A stretch of DNA of 60,721 nt. Origin: Paucibacter sp. PLA-PC-4. Its GTDB lineage: Bacteria; Pseudomonadota; Gammaproteobacteria; Burkholderiales; Burkholderiaceae_C. Position 1 is the stretch's first letter. Every line of letters begins with the position of its first letter. Where the stretch lies: NCBI RefSeq assembly GCF_026241155.1, contig NZ_JAPFGP010000026.1, forward strand, positions 1 to 60,721, in the 5' to 3' direction. Under the pieces are notes generated by a model that made no database searches, was not told the origin of the DNA, and saw nothing but the letters and a program-made list of their open reading frames with translations. Shown in pieces: positions 1 through 8,474 of the stretch. A program made the position numbers and the translations under genes.

Positions 1-2401
1 AGTAGAGGCAGGTCGTGCTCATGCGGAAGTCCAGCGTGACCAGCAGGTCCAGCTTGCCCTCGGGGGCCTTGGCATGCCACTGCACCTCCTGCGGCTTCGC
101 GTCGTCCTTGCCGAGGTCCTTGCCCTGCACGCCATTGGTCGTGCCGAGCAGATGCTTGAGGAAGTACTCGTGGCCCTTGCCCGAGGAGCCCAGGATGTTG
201 GAGCGCCAGACGAACATATTGCGTGGCCAGTTGGCCTCGTGGTCGGGGTCCTCGCAGCTCATGCGCAGCGTTCCGTCCTTCAGGCCCCTGACCGCATAGT
301 CCTTGGCGTCCATGCCGGCGGCCTGGGCGTCCTTGACGATCTGAATCGGGTTGAGCTGCATCTGCGGCGCGCTGGGCAGCCAGCCCATGCGTTCGGCGCG
401 CACGTTGTAGTCGATCAGGCTGCCGCCGTACTGGGCCTTGTCGGCGAGCGGGGACAGCACCTCGGAGACGTCGAGCTTCTCGTAGCGCCACTGGTCGGTG
501 TGGGCGTAGAAGAAGCTGGTGCTGTTCATCTGGCGCGGTGGGCGTATCCAGTCCAGCGCAAAGGCCAGCGCGGTCCAGCCGGTCTGCGGGCGCAGCTTCT
601 CCTGGCCGACGTAATGGGCCCAGCCGCCACCGCTCTGGCCGATACAGCCGCACATCATCAGCATATTGATGATGCCGCGATAGTTCATATCGCAGTGGTA
701 CCAGTGGTTCATCGCCGCGCCGATGATGACCATCGATTTGCCCCGGGTCTTGTCGGCGGTGCCGGCGAACTCGCGCGCCACCTGCGTGATCAGCTCGCGC
801 TTGACCCCGGTGATGCTCTCGGCCCAGGCCGGCGTGTAGGGCAGGTTGTCGTCGTAGCTGATCGGGGTGTTGTCACCGAGGCCCCGGTTGATGCCGTACT
901 GCGCCACCTGCAGATCGAACACGGTGGCCACCAGGGCTTCGCCGGCTTCCTCATGCTTGCCCAGCTTCAGGCGCACGACCGGCACATGGCGGCTCAGCAC
1001 GTCCTGCTGCTTGTTGGCGGTGAACTGCGGCGACTCGACGCCGCCGAAGTAGGGGAAGCCGACCTCGGCCACCTCATGGGCCTGAGCGCCGTCCTCCAGC
1101 ACCGAGAGCTTCAAGCGCACATCGCTGTCGTTGCGCGCTTCCTTGCTCTCCAGATTCCATTTGCCCAGATCAGGCCGCTCGCCGGCGCCCCAGCGGAAGC
1201 CGATCGAGCCATTCGGCAGCACCACCTTGCCGAGCGCGTCGAAGGCGAGGGTCTTCCACTCGGGGTTGTTGTCCTGGCCCAGCTTGCCGCCGAAGTCGCT
1301 GGCGCGCAGGTAGCGGTCGGGCACCAGCAGCTCGCGGCCGTCGGCCGTGGTCTGCTTCTTCATCTTCACCAGCAGGGGCAGGTCGGTGTAGCGGCGTGCG
1401 TAGTCGTCGAAGTAGGCGCTGCGCCCCTTGCCGCCGTCCTTGAAGTAGAACTCCTTCAGGATCACATGCCCCATCGCCATCGCGATTGCCGCATCGGTGC
1501 CTTGCTTGGGGTGCAGCCAGATGTCGGCCAGCTTGGAGATCTCGGCGTAGTCCGGCGTGATCGCCACCGTCTTCGCGCCCTTGTAGCGCACCTCGGTGAA
1601 GAAGTGCGCGTCCGGCGTGCGCGTCTGCGGCACGTTGGAGCCCCAGGCGATGATGTAGTTGCTGTTGTACCAGTCGGCGCTCTCGGGCACGTCGGTCTGC
1701 TCGCCCCAGATCTGCGGGCTGGCCGGCGGCAGGTCGCAGTACCAGTCGTAGAAGCTCATGCAGACGCCGCCCATCAGGCTCAGGTAGCGGCTGCCGGCGG
1801 CATAGGAAATCATCGACATGGCCGGTATCGGCGAGAAGCCGATCACGCGGTCGGGACCATGCTTCTTGATCGTGTAGATATTGGCCGAGGCAATGATCTC
1901 GTTGACCTCGTCCCAGCTTGAGCGCACAAAGCCGCCGAGGCCGCGGTCCTGCTGCCATTCGCGGCGCTGTTCCTGGTTCTCGACCAGGTTCTTCCAGGCA
2001 TCGACCGGGGTACGAGCGACATTGCGCGCGGCGCGCCAGTGCTTCAGCAGCGAGCCCCGCACCATCGGGTACTTGACCCGGTTGGCGCTGTACAGATACC
2101 AGCTGTAGCTCGCGCCGCGGGCGCAGCCGCGTGGCTCGTGGTTGGGCAGGTCAGGGCGGGTGCGCGGGTAGTCGGTCTGCTGGGTTTCCCAGGTGACGAT
2201 GCCGCCCTTGACATAGATCTTCCATGAGCAGGAGCCGGTGCAATTGGTGCCGTGGGTGGAGCGCACGATCTTGTCGTGGGCCCAGCGGTTGCGGTAGGCG
2301 TCTTCCCAGGTCCGGTCTTCGCCGGTGCTGCGGCCGTGGCCGTCGGCGGAGTCCTCTTTGGGCGATGCGAAGTAATTGAGGCGATCGAGAAAGTGACTCA
2401 T
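1..2401 (-). CDS. narG: Respiratory nitrate reductase alpha subunit NarG (partial, 3' end outside window)
   Basis: Catalytic subunit of the membrane-bound NarGHI nitrate reductase, which reduces nitrate to nitrite at a bis-MGD molybdenum centre on the cytoplasmic face. The reading frame is open from ATG 2399-2401 to the left edge, giving about 800 of roughly 1250 residues. Near the N-terminus the HGTNCTGSCSW motif (His-x3-Cys-x3-Cys) and the later PRGCARGASYSW Cys match the FS0 iron-sulphur cluster ligands of NarG. YDWYCDLPPASP contains the Asp expected as Mo ligand, and GSNVPQTRTPDAHF is a family signature. It follows narK2 by about 10 bp, so it is in the narK1-narK2-narG operon; narHJI should follow beyond the left edge. 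The long open frame on the other strand (74-1921) is its shadow. Confidence 0.97.
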   Translation of the reverse strand, partial: MSHFLDRLNYFASPKEDSADGHGRSTGEDRTWEDAYRNRWAHDKIVRSTHGTNCTGSCSWKIYVKGGIVTWETQQTDYPRTRPDLPNHEPRGCARGASYSWYLYSANRVKYPMVRGSLLKHWRAARNVARTPVDAWKNLVENQEQRREWQQDRGLGGFVRSSWDEVNEIIASANIYTIKKHGPDRVIGFSPIPAMSMISYAAGSRYLSLMGGVCMSFYDWYCDLPPASPQIWGEQTDVPESADWYNSNYIIAWGSNVPQTRTPDAHFFTEVRYKGAKTVAITPDYAEISKLADIWLHPKQGTDAAIAMAMGHVILKEFYFKDGGKGRSAYFDDYARRYTDLPLLVKMKKQTTADGRELLVPDRYLRASDFGGKLGQDNNPEWKTLAFDALGKVVLPNGSIGFRWGAGERPDLGKWNLESKEARNDSDVRLKLSVLEDGAQAHEVAEVGFPYFGGVESPQFTANKQQDVLSRHVPVVRLKLGKHEEAGEALVATVFDLQVAQYGINRGLGDNTPISYDDNLPYTPAWAESITGVKRELITQVAREFAGTADKTRGKSMVIIGAAMNHWYHCDMNYRGIINMLMMCGCIGQSGGGWAHYVGQEKLRPQTGWTALAFALDWIRPPRQMNSTSFFYAHTDQWRYEKLDVSEVLSPLADKAQYGGSLIDYNVRAERMGWLPSAPQMQLNPIQIVKDAQAAGMDAKDYAVRGLKDGTLRMSCEDPDHEANWPRNMFVWRSNILGSSGKGHEYFLKHLLGTTNGVQGKDLGKDDAKPQEVQWHAKAPEGKLDLLVTLDFRMSTTCLY

Positions 2402-2411
2402 GTTGAGGTCC

Positions 2412-4031
2412 TCAGGGATTCTTGACGTAGGCGTTGGGGCGCAGGTAGAACCACCAGTTCAGTACCAGGCAGACGGCGTAGAACAGGGCGAAACCGTAGA
2501 AGGCGTACTGCGGCGTGCCGGCCTTGATCTGCTGGCCGATCAGCACCGGCGCGATGAAGGCACCGTAGGCGGCCACCGCCGAGGTCCAGCCCAGCACCGG
2601 GCCGGCCTGCTGGCGGTCGAAGATGAAGCCGACGCTGCGGAAGGTCGAGCCGTTGCCGATGCCGCTGGCGGCAAACAGCAGGATGAACAGGCCCATGAAC
2701 ATCGGGAAGTGTTGCTCCGGCGTCGCCGAACCATAGGCCTGCAGCATCACGTAGCCGACCGCCGCCGAGGCGAACACCATGATGGCCGAGATGATCTGGG
2801 TGACGATGGAGCCGCCCACCTTGTCCGAGATCCAGCCACCGACGGGCCGCACTGCGGCGCCGACGAAGGGGCCTATCCAGGCATAGGTCAGCGCCGAGGG
2901 GGCGTTCGGGTTCTTCAGCGTGTGCTGCATCACGCCGGCCGCGTCGGGCGCATGGATGAAGCCGAAGATCACCGTGATCGCCAGCGGCAGGGCCATCGAG
3001 AAGCCGATGAAGCTGCCGAAGGTCACGACGTACAGCGCCGTCATCGCCCAGGTGTGCTTGTTGCGGAAGATCTCGAACTGCTTGGCGACGTTGTCCTTCA
3101 TCGTGCCGAAGGCCGCGAGCTTCATCACCAGCAGTGCGGCGATGATGTCCAGCGGGATCGCTACCCACATATTGAGTACGCCCAGTCCGGTGGGCGCCGG
3201 CAGGTAGAGATAGAGCATCCCGATGGAGGGGATGAAGGCCAGCGAGTACAGATAGGTGATCTTGGCGAACGCAAGCAGCGGGTGGCCGGCGGCCGGCGTC
3301 ACCGTCTTCAGGTTGTTCATTCCGAACCAGCACAGCAGCGACAGCGGCACCAGGGACAGCACCCAGGCGAAGCCTGCGTTCTGTATCCAGGTGGGCGTGC
3401 CGGCGGCGATCTTGCCGAAGATCCAGCCACTGTCCTTGAGTAGCGACTTCGAGTCACCACCCAGGGCGCCGAACAGCCCGACGGTCATCACCAGCGGGAT
3501 CACGATCTGCATGGTCGTGACGCCGAAATTGCCCAGGCCGGCGTTCAGCCCCAGCGCCGTTCCCTGCAGGCGCTTCGGGAAGAAGGTCGAGATATTGGAC
3601 ATCGACGAGGCGAAGTTGCCGCCGCCGACACCCGACCACAGCGCCATCAGCTGGAACACCCACAGCGGCCACTCGGGGTGCTGCAGCGCCACACCGGTGC
3701 CGATGGCCGGGGCCAGCAGCATCGCGGTCGTCAGGAAGATGGTGTTGCGCCCGCCGGCCATGCGGATCAGGAAGCTGGCCGGGATGCGCATCGTGGCGCC
3801 CGAGATGCCGGCGATGGCCGTCAGCGTGAACAGCTCGGCCTGGCTGAAGGGGAAGCCCAGGTTCAGCATCTGCACGGTGATGATGCCCCACATGCCCCAG
3901 ACGGCGAAGCCGCAGAGCAGGGCGGGGATGGAGATCCAGAGATTGCGGTAGGCGATCTTCTTGCCGGTTTTTTCCCAGAACTGTTCGTCCTCGGGGCGCC
4001 AGTCCGCGATGTCCTTGTTGCTGCTGCTCAT
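2412..4031 (-). CDS. narK2: Nitrate/nitrite transporter, NarK2-type MFS protein
   Basis: Major facilitator superfamily transporter of the NarK/NNP family, 539 residues, many hydrophobic segments, probably 12 membrane helices. It probably exchanges nitrate for nitrite across the inner membrane. The substrate Arg region reads RIPASFLIRMAGGR and the nitrate signature reads AGLGNFGVTTMQ. I chose ATG at 4029-4031 because AAGGAG lies 4-9 bases upstream; the frame extends another 19 codons without a good ribosome site. It lies 25 bp after narK1 and about 10 bp before narG. Tandem narK1-narK2 before narGHJI is common in Betaproteobacteria, where type 1 is thought to be a proton symporter and type 2 an antiporter. 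The 1/2 assignment here rests on gene order and sequence type only. Confidence 0.93.
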   Translation of the reverse strand: MSSSNKDIADWRPEDEQFWEKTGKKIAYRNLWISIPALLCGFAVWGMWGIITVQMLNLGFPFSQAELFTLTAIAGISGATMRIPASFLIRMAGGRNTIFLTTAMLLAPAIGTGVALQHPEWPLWVFQLMALWSGVGGGNFASSMSNISTFFPKRLQGTALGLNAGLGNFGVTTMQIVIPLVMTVGLFGALGGDSKSLLKDSGWIFGKIAAGTPTWIQNAGFAWVLSLVPLSLLCWFGMNNLKTVTPAAGHPLLAFAKITYLYSLAFIPSIGMLYLYLPAPTGLGVLNMWVAIPLDIIAALLVMKLAAFGTMKDNVAKQFEIFRNKHTWAMTALYVVTFGSFIGFSMALPLAITVIFGFIHAPDAAGVMQHTLKNPNAPSALTYAWIGPFVGAAVRPVGGWISDKVGGSIVTQIISAIMVFASAAVGYVMLQAYGSATPEQHFPMFMGLFILLFAASGIGNGSTFRSVGFIFDRQQAGPVLGWTSAVAAYGAFIAPVLIGQQIKAGTPQYAFYGFALFYAVCLVLNWWFYLRPNAYVKNP

Positions 4032-4056
4032 ATTTCTCCTTGTTGCGGGCGGGCGT

Positions 4057-5343
4057 TCAGCGCTGGAAGGAGCGGCTGAAGGGGGCATCGGGCGCGTGCT
4101 CGCCCATCACCTCGGTCTTGCGCACCTCGGTCCAGTACATCCAGATCAGCGAGACCCAGACCACGCCGTACATCAGCATGAAGGCGCTGGAGCGGATACC
4201 CGTCAGGTCCATCAGCGCGCCGAACATGATGGGCAGCACGAAGCCGCCGAGGCCACCGGCCAGGCCGACGATGCCGCTGATGGCGCCGATGTTCTGGCCG
4301 TAGTCGTCGCTGATGTACTTGAATACGCTGGCCTTGCCGAAGGCCCAGGCAATGCCCAGGATGAACATCAGTGCGGTGAACACATAGACGTTCAGGCCGA
4401 TGCTGAAGGTCCGCTCGCCGTTGATCGTCTGCACGGTGAACTCGGTCTGCGGGTAAGACAGCAGGAACAGGCAGATCCAGCTGACCCACATGACCCACCA
4501 GGTGACGTTGTGGGCGCCATGCCGGTCGCTGAGCCAGCCGCCGATCGCGCGCAGCACGCCGCCGGGCAGCGAGAAGCAGGCGGCCAGCAGCGCGGCAACG
4601 CGGATGTCCAGGCCGTACTCGCCGACGTAGTACTGCACCATCCACAGCGAGAGCGCCACATAGCCGCCGAACACGATGCTGTAGTACTGGCAGTACTTCA
4701 GCACCCTGGGGTCCTTCAAGGCCTTCAGCTGGCTGCCGAAACTGGCCTTGCTGCTGACCAGATGCTGCTCATCCGAGTGGCTGAAGAACCAGAACAGGAT
4801 GGCCGTGCCCAGCAGCACCGCCGCATAGACATGGGGCACCATGGTCCAGCCGAAGGCCACGACCAGGGCCGGGGCGACGAACTTGTTGACCGCCGCGCCC
4901 GAGTTGCCGGCGCCGAACACGCCCATCGCGAAGCCCTGGCGGTTCTTCGGGAACCAGCGCGCCACATAGGGCGTGCCGACCGAGAAGCTGCCGCCGGCCA
5001 GGCCGACGAACAGGCCGATGGTCAGGAAATGCCAGTAGGCCGTCGCATAAGCCATCAACCAGATCGGGATCACGCAGGCCAGCATCAGGCTGAAGAAGAC
5101 GATGCGGCCGCCGAACTTGTCGGTCCAGATGCCCAGCGGCACGCGCACCAGCGAGCCGCTGAGCACCGGCATCGCGGTCAGCAGGCCGAACTCGGTGGCG
5201 TTCAGACCGAGCTGCTTCTTGATCGGGATGCCGATCACGCCGAACATCATCCAGACCATGAAGCAGACCGTGAAGGCCAGGGTGCTGACCACCAGCACCG
5301 AGAGCGCACGGCCGCCTGGGTTCGAGGGACTTGCTGCAGACAT
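4057..5343 (-). CDS. narK1: Nitrate transporter, NarK1-type MFS protein
   Basis: First transporter of the nar operon, 428 residues, MFS fold. RVPLGIWTDKFGGR is the first substrate-Arg/loop 2-3 motif and FGAGNSGAAVNKF the nitrate signature. By analogy with other type 1 NarK proteins it probably works as a nitrate/proton symporter at the start of nitrate respiration. ATG 5341-5343 is preceded by GAGGAG. ATG 5362-5364 and GTG 5371-5373 are also in frame but lack a ribosome site. It is separated from narL by about 165 bp that carry a hairpin and an FNR-like site, so it probably has its own promoter. It is distinct in sequence from narK2 (428 versus 539 residues). Confidence 0.93.
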   Translation of the reverse strand: MSAASPSNPGGRALSVLVVSTLAFTVCFMVWMMFGVIGIPIKKQLGLNATEFGLLTAMPVLSGSLVRVPLGIWTDKFGGRIVFFSLMLACVIPIWLMAYATAYWHFLTIGLFVGLAGGSFSVGTPYVARWFPKNRQGFAMGVFGAGNSGAAVNKFVAPALVVAFGWTMVPHVYAAVLLGTAILFWFFSHSDEQHLVSSKASFGSQLKALKDPRVLKYCQYYSIVFGGYVALSLWMVQYYVGEYGLDIRVAALLAACFSLPGGVLRAIGGWLSDRHGAHNVTWWVMWVSWICLFLLSYPQTEFTVQTINGERTFSIGLNVYVFTALMFILGIAWAFGKASVFKYISDDYGQNIGAISGIVGLAGGLGGFVLPIMFGALMDLTGIRSSAFMLMYGVVWVSLIWMYWTEVRKTEVMGEHAPDAPFSRSFQR

Positions 5344-5438
5344 GGAGGAGCTCCTCGTTTTCATGTCTGCCACTGTCGATCTTCGGCCCCGGGCTGAACA
5401 TCCTTCAGCGGGCGATGGGTGTCAGTGCATCGGAACTA

Positions 5439-5481
5439 GGGCGCCGCAGCGGGCCTCGTTCGAAAGAACTATGCGGCGCCC
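5439..5481 (-). terminator. Hairpin between narL and narK1, candidate terminator or attenuator
   Basis: Perfect 10-bp inverted repeat, GGGCGCCGCA at 5439-5448 and TGCGGCGCCC at 5472-5481, with a 23-nt loop and one more A-T pair outside. It begins 27 bp after the narL stop. There is no clear T-run in the direction of transcription, so intrinsic termination is uncertain. It may instead limit read-through from narXL into narK1. Confidence 0.5.
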
Positions 5482-5485
5482 TGGT

Positions 5486-5499
5486 TTGATCTGGCGCAA
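5486..5499. promoter_or_regulatory. Weak FNR-like site upstream of narK1
   Basis: TTGAT-CTGG-CGCAA matches the FNR/Anr consensus TTGAT-N4-ATCAA in the whole left half and 3 of 5 bases in the right half. It is about 145 bp upstream of the narK1 start, where an anaerobic activator of the narK-narG operon would be expected. It overlaps the gap just after narL. Confidence 0.4.
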
Positions 5500-5507
5500 G
5501 CCGGGTC

Positions 5508-6176
5508 TCAGCCGCCCAGGCCCTGTTCGCTGCCCCAGACCGCCGCCTGCACCCGCGAGCTCAGCTTGAGCTTGCGCAGGATGTGCTGCACATGGATCTT
5601 CACCGTGGTCTCGGCGATGCCCAGCGTGCGGGCCATTTCCTTATTGCTGGCGCCGCGGGTCAGCTCCCTGAGGATGTCCAGCTCGCGCGGGGACAGCTCG
5701 CCCGCCGGCGGTGGCTTGGGCGCGTTCGCACTTGTGGCGCCGGCGCCGCTGTTGCGCAGCGCGTTCAGCAGCTTGTGCGTCATCTCCGGGCTGACCACCG
5801 ACTCGCCCCGCATCGTGCGACTCAGCGCGGCGGCCAGGTCCTCGCCGTCGATGGTCTTCAGCAGATAGCCCTGCGCGCCGTTGCGCAGCGCCGCGCTGAG
5901 ATCGTCCTCGTCCTCGCTGACGGTCAGCATCAGCACGCGCGAGCGCGGCGCCGCCTCGCGCAGCGCCGGCAGCAGCGTCACGCCGCTGACGCCGGGCATA
6001 TGGTTGTCCAGCAGGATCAGATCGGGCTGCAGGGTCTGGGCGCAGCGCAAGGCCTCGCCGGCATCCGCCGCCTCGCCCAGCACCTCGATACCTTCCTCCT
6101 GGCGCAGCAGCGCGATCAGGCCGCGGCGGAACAGCGTGTGGTCGTCGACGACCAGGACGGTGATGGGTAGGCTCAT
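5508..6176 (-). CDS. narL: Nitrate/nitrite response regulator NarL
   Basis: DNA-binding response regulator of the NarL/FixJ family, 222 residues. The receiver domain has the acidic pair D11-D12, phospho-acceptor D57 (LILLDNHMPG), T85 and K107. A Pro-rich linker follows, then a LuxR-type helix-turn-helix (LSPRELDILRELTRGASNKE, then ETTVKIHVQHILRKL). When phosphorylated by NarX it should activate nar transcription in response to nitrate. Its ATG overlaps the narX stop by 4 bp, so the two are translated as a coupled pair. It has the expected length for NarL. Confidence 0.95.
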   Translation of the reverse strand: MSLPITVLVVDDHTLFRRGLIALLRQEEGIEVLGEAADAGEALRCAQTLQPDLILLDNHMPGVSGVTLLPALREAAPRSRVLMLTVSEDEDDLSAALRNGAQGYLLKTIDGEDLAAALSRTMRGESVVSPEMTHKLLNALRNSGAGATSANAPKPPPAGELSPRELDILRELTRGASNKEMARTLGIAETTVKIHVQHILRKLKLSSRVQAAVWGSEQGLGG

Positions 6177-8086
6177 GGGTGCAGGACGGTCTGAAGGGTC
6201 TCGGGTACGGCCTGCAGCGAGGTCTGCTGGGGCAGCGTCAGGCGCACCAGCGTGCCGCCCTCGGGCAGCTGGCTGATGCGCAGCTGCGCGCCGATGCGCT
6301 GGGCCCGCTCGCGCATGATCTGCAGGCCGACATGGGTCTGCTCGCTGCCGGCATCGGGCAGCTCGATGCCGCAGCCGTTGTCGCGGATCTCGAAACTCCA
6401 GCGTGGCAGCTGCTCGACGCTGAGGCTGACATGGTCGGCCTCGGCATGCTTGCGCACGTTCGACAGGGCTTCCTGGATGATGTGCAGCACCTGCACCTGA
6501 TGATCGGGCGGCAAGGGCAGGCCGTCACCATGCAGGCTCAGATGGGTGCCGAGGCCGCTCTGGCGCTCGAATTTGGCCAGTGTGCTGCGCAGCGCGTGCT
6601 CGATGTCCTCGTGGCCGGGCCGGGTGCGGAAGTGCACCAGCAGCTCGCGCACATTGGCATAGCATTCCTTCACCCCGGTGTCGATTTCGTCGACGCTGCG
6701 CTCCACCTCGGCGAGACGCTGCTTGGCCAGCGCGCCACGCAGCAGCTGGACCTGGATCTTCAGGAATGCGAGCACCTGGGCGATCGAGTCATGCAGCTCC
6801 TGGGCCAGCAGATTGCGCTCTTCGGAGACGGCCATCTCTCGGTCGCGCGCGGCCAGCCGCACATTGTCGACCTGGATCGCGAACTGACCCACCAGCGCAT
6901 CGAGCAGCAGCCGCTCGGCCTCGCTGAGGCGGCGCTCGCCGTAGAAGAACAGCTCTACCTCGCCGATCATGCGCGTGCCGGCCCGCATCGGCACCGAGAT
7001 CACGGTCTGGTAACCGGCCGCCTCGCAATGCCCCAGCTTCGGGGCCTCGATGCTCTGGATCGGTATCACGCGGGCGCCGCTCGCCTCGGGCAGGGTGCTG
7101 CCGCAGGCACATTCACCCTTGCGCAGGCAGCGCTCGGCGTCGATCATCGCCTGCGGCAGGCAGGTCTGGCCCATCAGCAGCCAGCGCTGCTCGTCCTGCG
7201 CGGCCAGCCGCACCGCACAGGCGTCGGCACGCGCGATGCGCGCGACCTTGACGGCAAAGGACTGGGCCATTGTTTCCAGGCTGGCATCGGCCTGGCCTGA
7301 CATCAATGCCACGTCATATAGCGCCTCCAGCCTTTCGTTTTGCTGTGCAAGGTAGGCCGTCTTCTCTCTGACCTTGTCTTCCAGTCCCTTGTGGGAGTCC
7401 TCCAGCGCGCCAGCCATCTGGTTGAAGCCTTCGGCCAATCTGCTGAACTCGACCACTGAACTCCTCTCGTCAACACGCACGCCTAACTGTCCCGCAGCCA
7501 TCTGCATCAGCCCGTCATGCAGGCGCTGCAAGGGCTGGATGATCCAGACGAAGGTGCCCGAAACAAACACCACCGATGCGGCCACCACCAGCACCACCAG
7601 GCTGAAGCACAGGCCGCCAAGGATGGCGGTGCGGGCGGCGATGGTCTGCTCGATGGCGCCGACCAGGGCATCGATGGTGGCGACGAAGGCGTCGACCTGC
7701 GGTTTCAGGCTTCGGCTTTCGGGGGTGGTCAAGAATGCGTGACGCAAGGCCGGCCATTGCTGCTCGACAGCAGCCAGCTTCTGGAGGCACTCCTGTGTGC
7801 TCGGTACGAACAGGGGCCGCTGTGGATCGCCTGTGCGCAGGCGCAGCACCATGGCCTCGAACTCGCTCAAGTCGTTCTGCAGCGTTGCCGGCCCCGGTTC
7901 GGCCGCTGACAATGCCATGCGATAGCTCAGCATACGCATGCGGCCCGCCTCATTGATGGCTCCCGCACCTCCTTCCAGTTGCCAGGACACCCAAAGCGTG
8001 AACGCGATGGAAGCTAAGGCCACCACCAGGAAGCTGGTCTGTATCAGAGCCAGCTTGCCGACCAGGCTGCGTAGAAGATGAGGCAT
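6173..8086 (-). CDS. narX: Nitrate/nitrite sensor histidine kinase NarX
   Basis: Inner-membrane sensor kinase, 637 residues. Transmembrane helices lie at about 12-34 and 155-183. The periplasmic P-box, INEAGRMRMLSYRMA (about 44-58), matches the nitrate-binding segment of NarX. A HAMP domain (about 185-237), coiled coil and a GAF-like region with a Cys cluster (C310, C320, C326, C328) follow. The HisKA_3 H-box is LAQELHDSIAQVL with H432, and the HATPase motifs are NVRKHAE, DNGCGIE and HVGLQIMRERA. ATG at 8084-8086 has no ribosome-binding site before it, and an FNR box is centred exactly 41.5 bp upstream of this A, so the mRNA may be leaderless. Confidence 0.94.
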   Translation of the reverse strand: MPHLLRSLVGKLALIQTSFLVVALASIAFTLWVSWQLEGGAGAINEAGRMRMLSYRMALSAAEPGPATLQNDLSEFEAMVLRLRTGDPQRPLFVPSTQECLQKLAAVEQQWPALRHAFLTTPESRSLKPQVDAFVATIDALVGAIEQTIAARTAILGGLCFSLVVLVVAASVVFVSGTFVWIIQPLQRLHDGLMQMAAGQLGVRVDERSSVVEFSRLAEGFNQMAGALEDSHKGLEDKVREKTAYLAQQNERLEALYDVALMSGQADASLETMAQSFAVKVARIARADACAVRLAAQDEQRWLLMGQTCLPQAMIDAERCLRKGECACGSTLPEASGARVIPIQSIEAPKLGHCEAAGYQTVISVPMRAGTRMIGEVELFFYGERRLSEAERLLLDALVGQFAIQVDNVRLAARDREMAVSEERNLLAQELHDSIAQVLAFLKIQVQLLRGALAKQRLAEVERSVDEIDTGVKECYANVRELLVHFRTRPGHEDIEHALRSTLAKFERQSGLGTHLSLHGDGLPLPPDHQVQVLHIIQEALSNVRKHAEADHVSLSVEQLPRWSFEIRDNGCGIELPDAGSEQTHVGLQIMRERAQRIGAQLRISQLPEGGTLVRLTLPQQTSLQAVPETLQTVLHP

Positions 8087-8120
8087 CTACGCAGCTTAGT
8101 GAAAGCTCAGCCTCATATTC

Positions 8121-8134
8121 TTGATATGGGTCAA
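8121..8134 (-). promoter_or_regulatory. FNR/Anr box for narX
   Basis: TTGAT-ATGG-GTCAA matches the FNR consensus TTGAT-N4-ATCAA at 9 of 10 fixed positions. Its centre (8127.5) is 41.5 bp from the A of the narX ATG, the standard spacing for a class II FNR site if transcription starts at that A. A TAAGCT -10-like hexamer, keeping the conserved TA...T, lies at 8093-8098. Confidence 0.7.
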
Positions 8135-8210
8135 TTTGACGGGCTCAAACGGAGCTTGCGCGATTGCAGTATCCGTCGGCTGGGCATGTCTAAACCCAAG
8201 GAAGTGTCCT

Positions 8211-8227
8211 CTGCGTACCGTACGCAG
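8211..8227. repeat. 17-bp palindrome CTGCGTAC-C-GTACGCAG
   Basis: Two perfect 8-bp arms (8211-8218, 8220-8227) around a single C. The size is typical of an operator for a dimeric repressor. It lies 125 bp upstream of narX and just beyond the end of the conjugation cluster. No regulator for it is evident nearby. Confidence 0.45.
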
Positions 8228-8474
8228 GTGTTGCTGTACCCCACCGTCAGCGGAGACGAAGCTGTGTTTGCCCGGTGCCTTCTTGATCAACTCACAGCTT
8301 TCTCGATGAGGGCACTTCAAGGGCTGGGACTCTTGCAGGCCTTGATCTGCATCATGTCTTTGTTTTGATGCTTCCGTGGGAATCTGCGACGGACACGCGT
8401 GGCGCCAGGCGATGCATGAACTGGAGAATCGCCGTGACCCTGGCGCATCAGAGAGAGATCGCTTCATCGCAGGC

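Larger units (their letters stand above)
8087..8474. other. narX upstream region and gap before the conjugation cluster
   Basis: This 388-bp stretch has no convincing gene. It contains the FNR box at 8121-8134 and a near-perfect palindrome at 8211-8227. Short open frames on both strands lack ribosome sites and family resemblance. No tRNA or obvious attachment site was seen, so I cannot show that this is the edge of an integrated element, although the gene content changes here. Confidence 0.5.

Noticed and set aside
74-1921. 615-codon open frame on the plus strand
   Set aside because: It is the antisense shadow of narG; the minus frame shows clear NarG motifs and the plus translation is low-complexity.
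2400-5397. Long plus-strand frames opposite the narK genes
   Set aside because: High-GC shadows; the minus strand encodes MFS transporters with ribosome sites.
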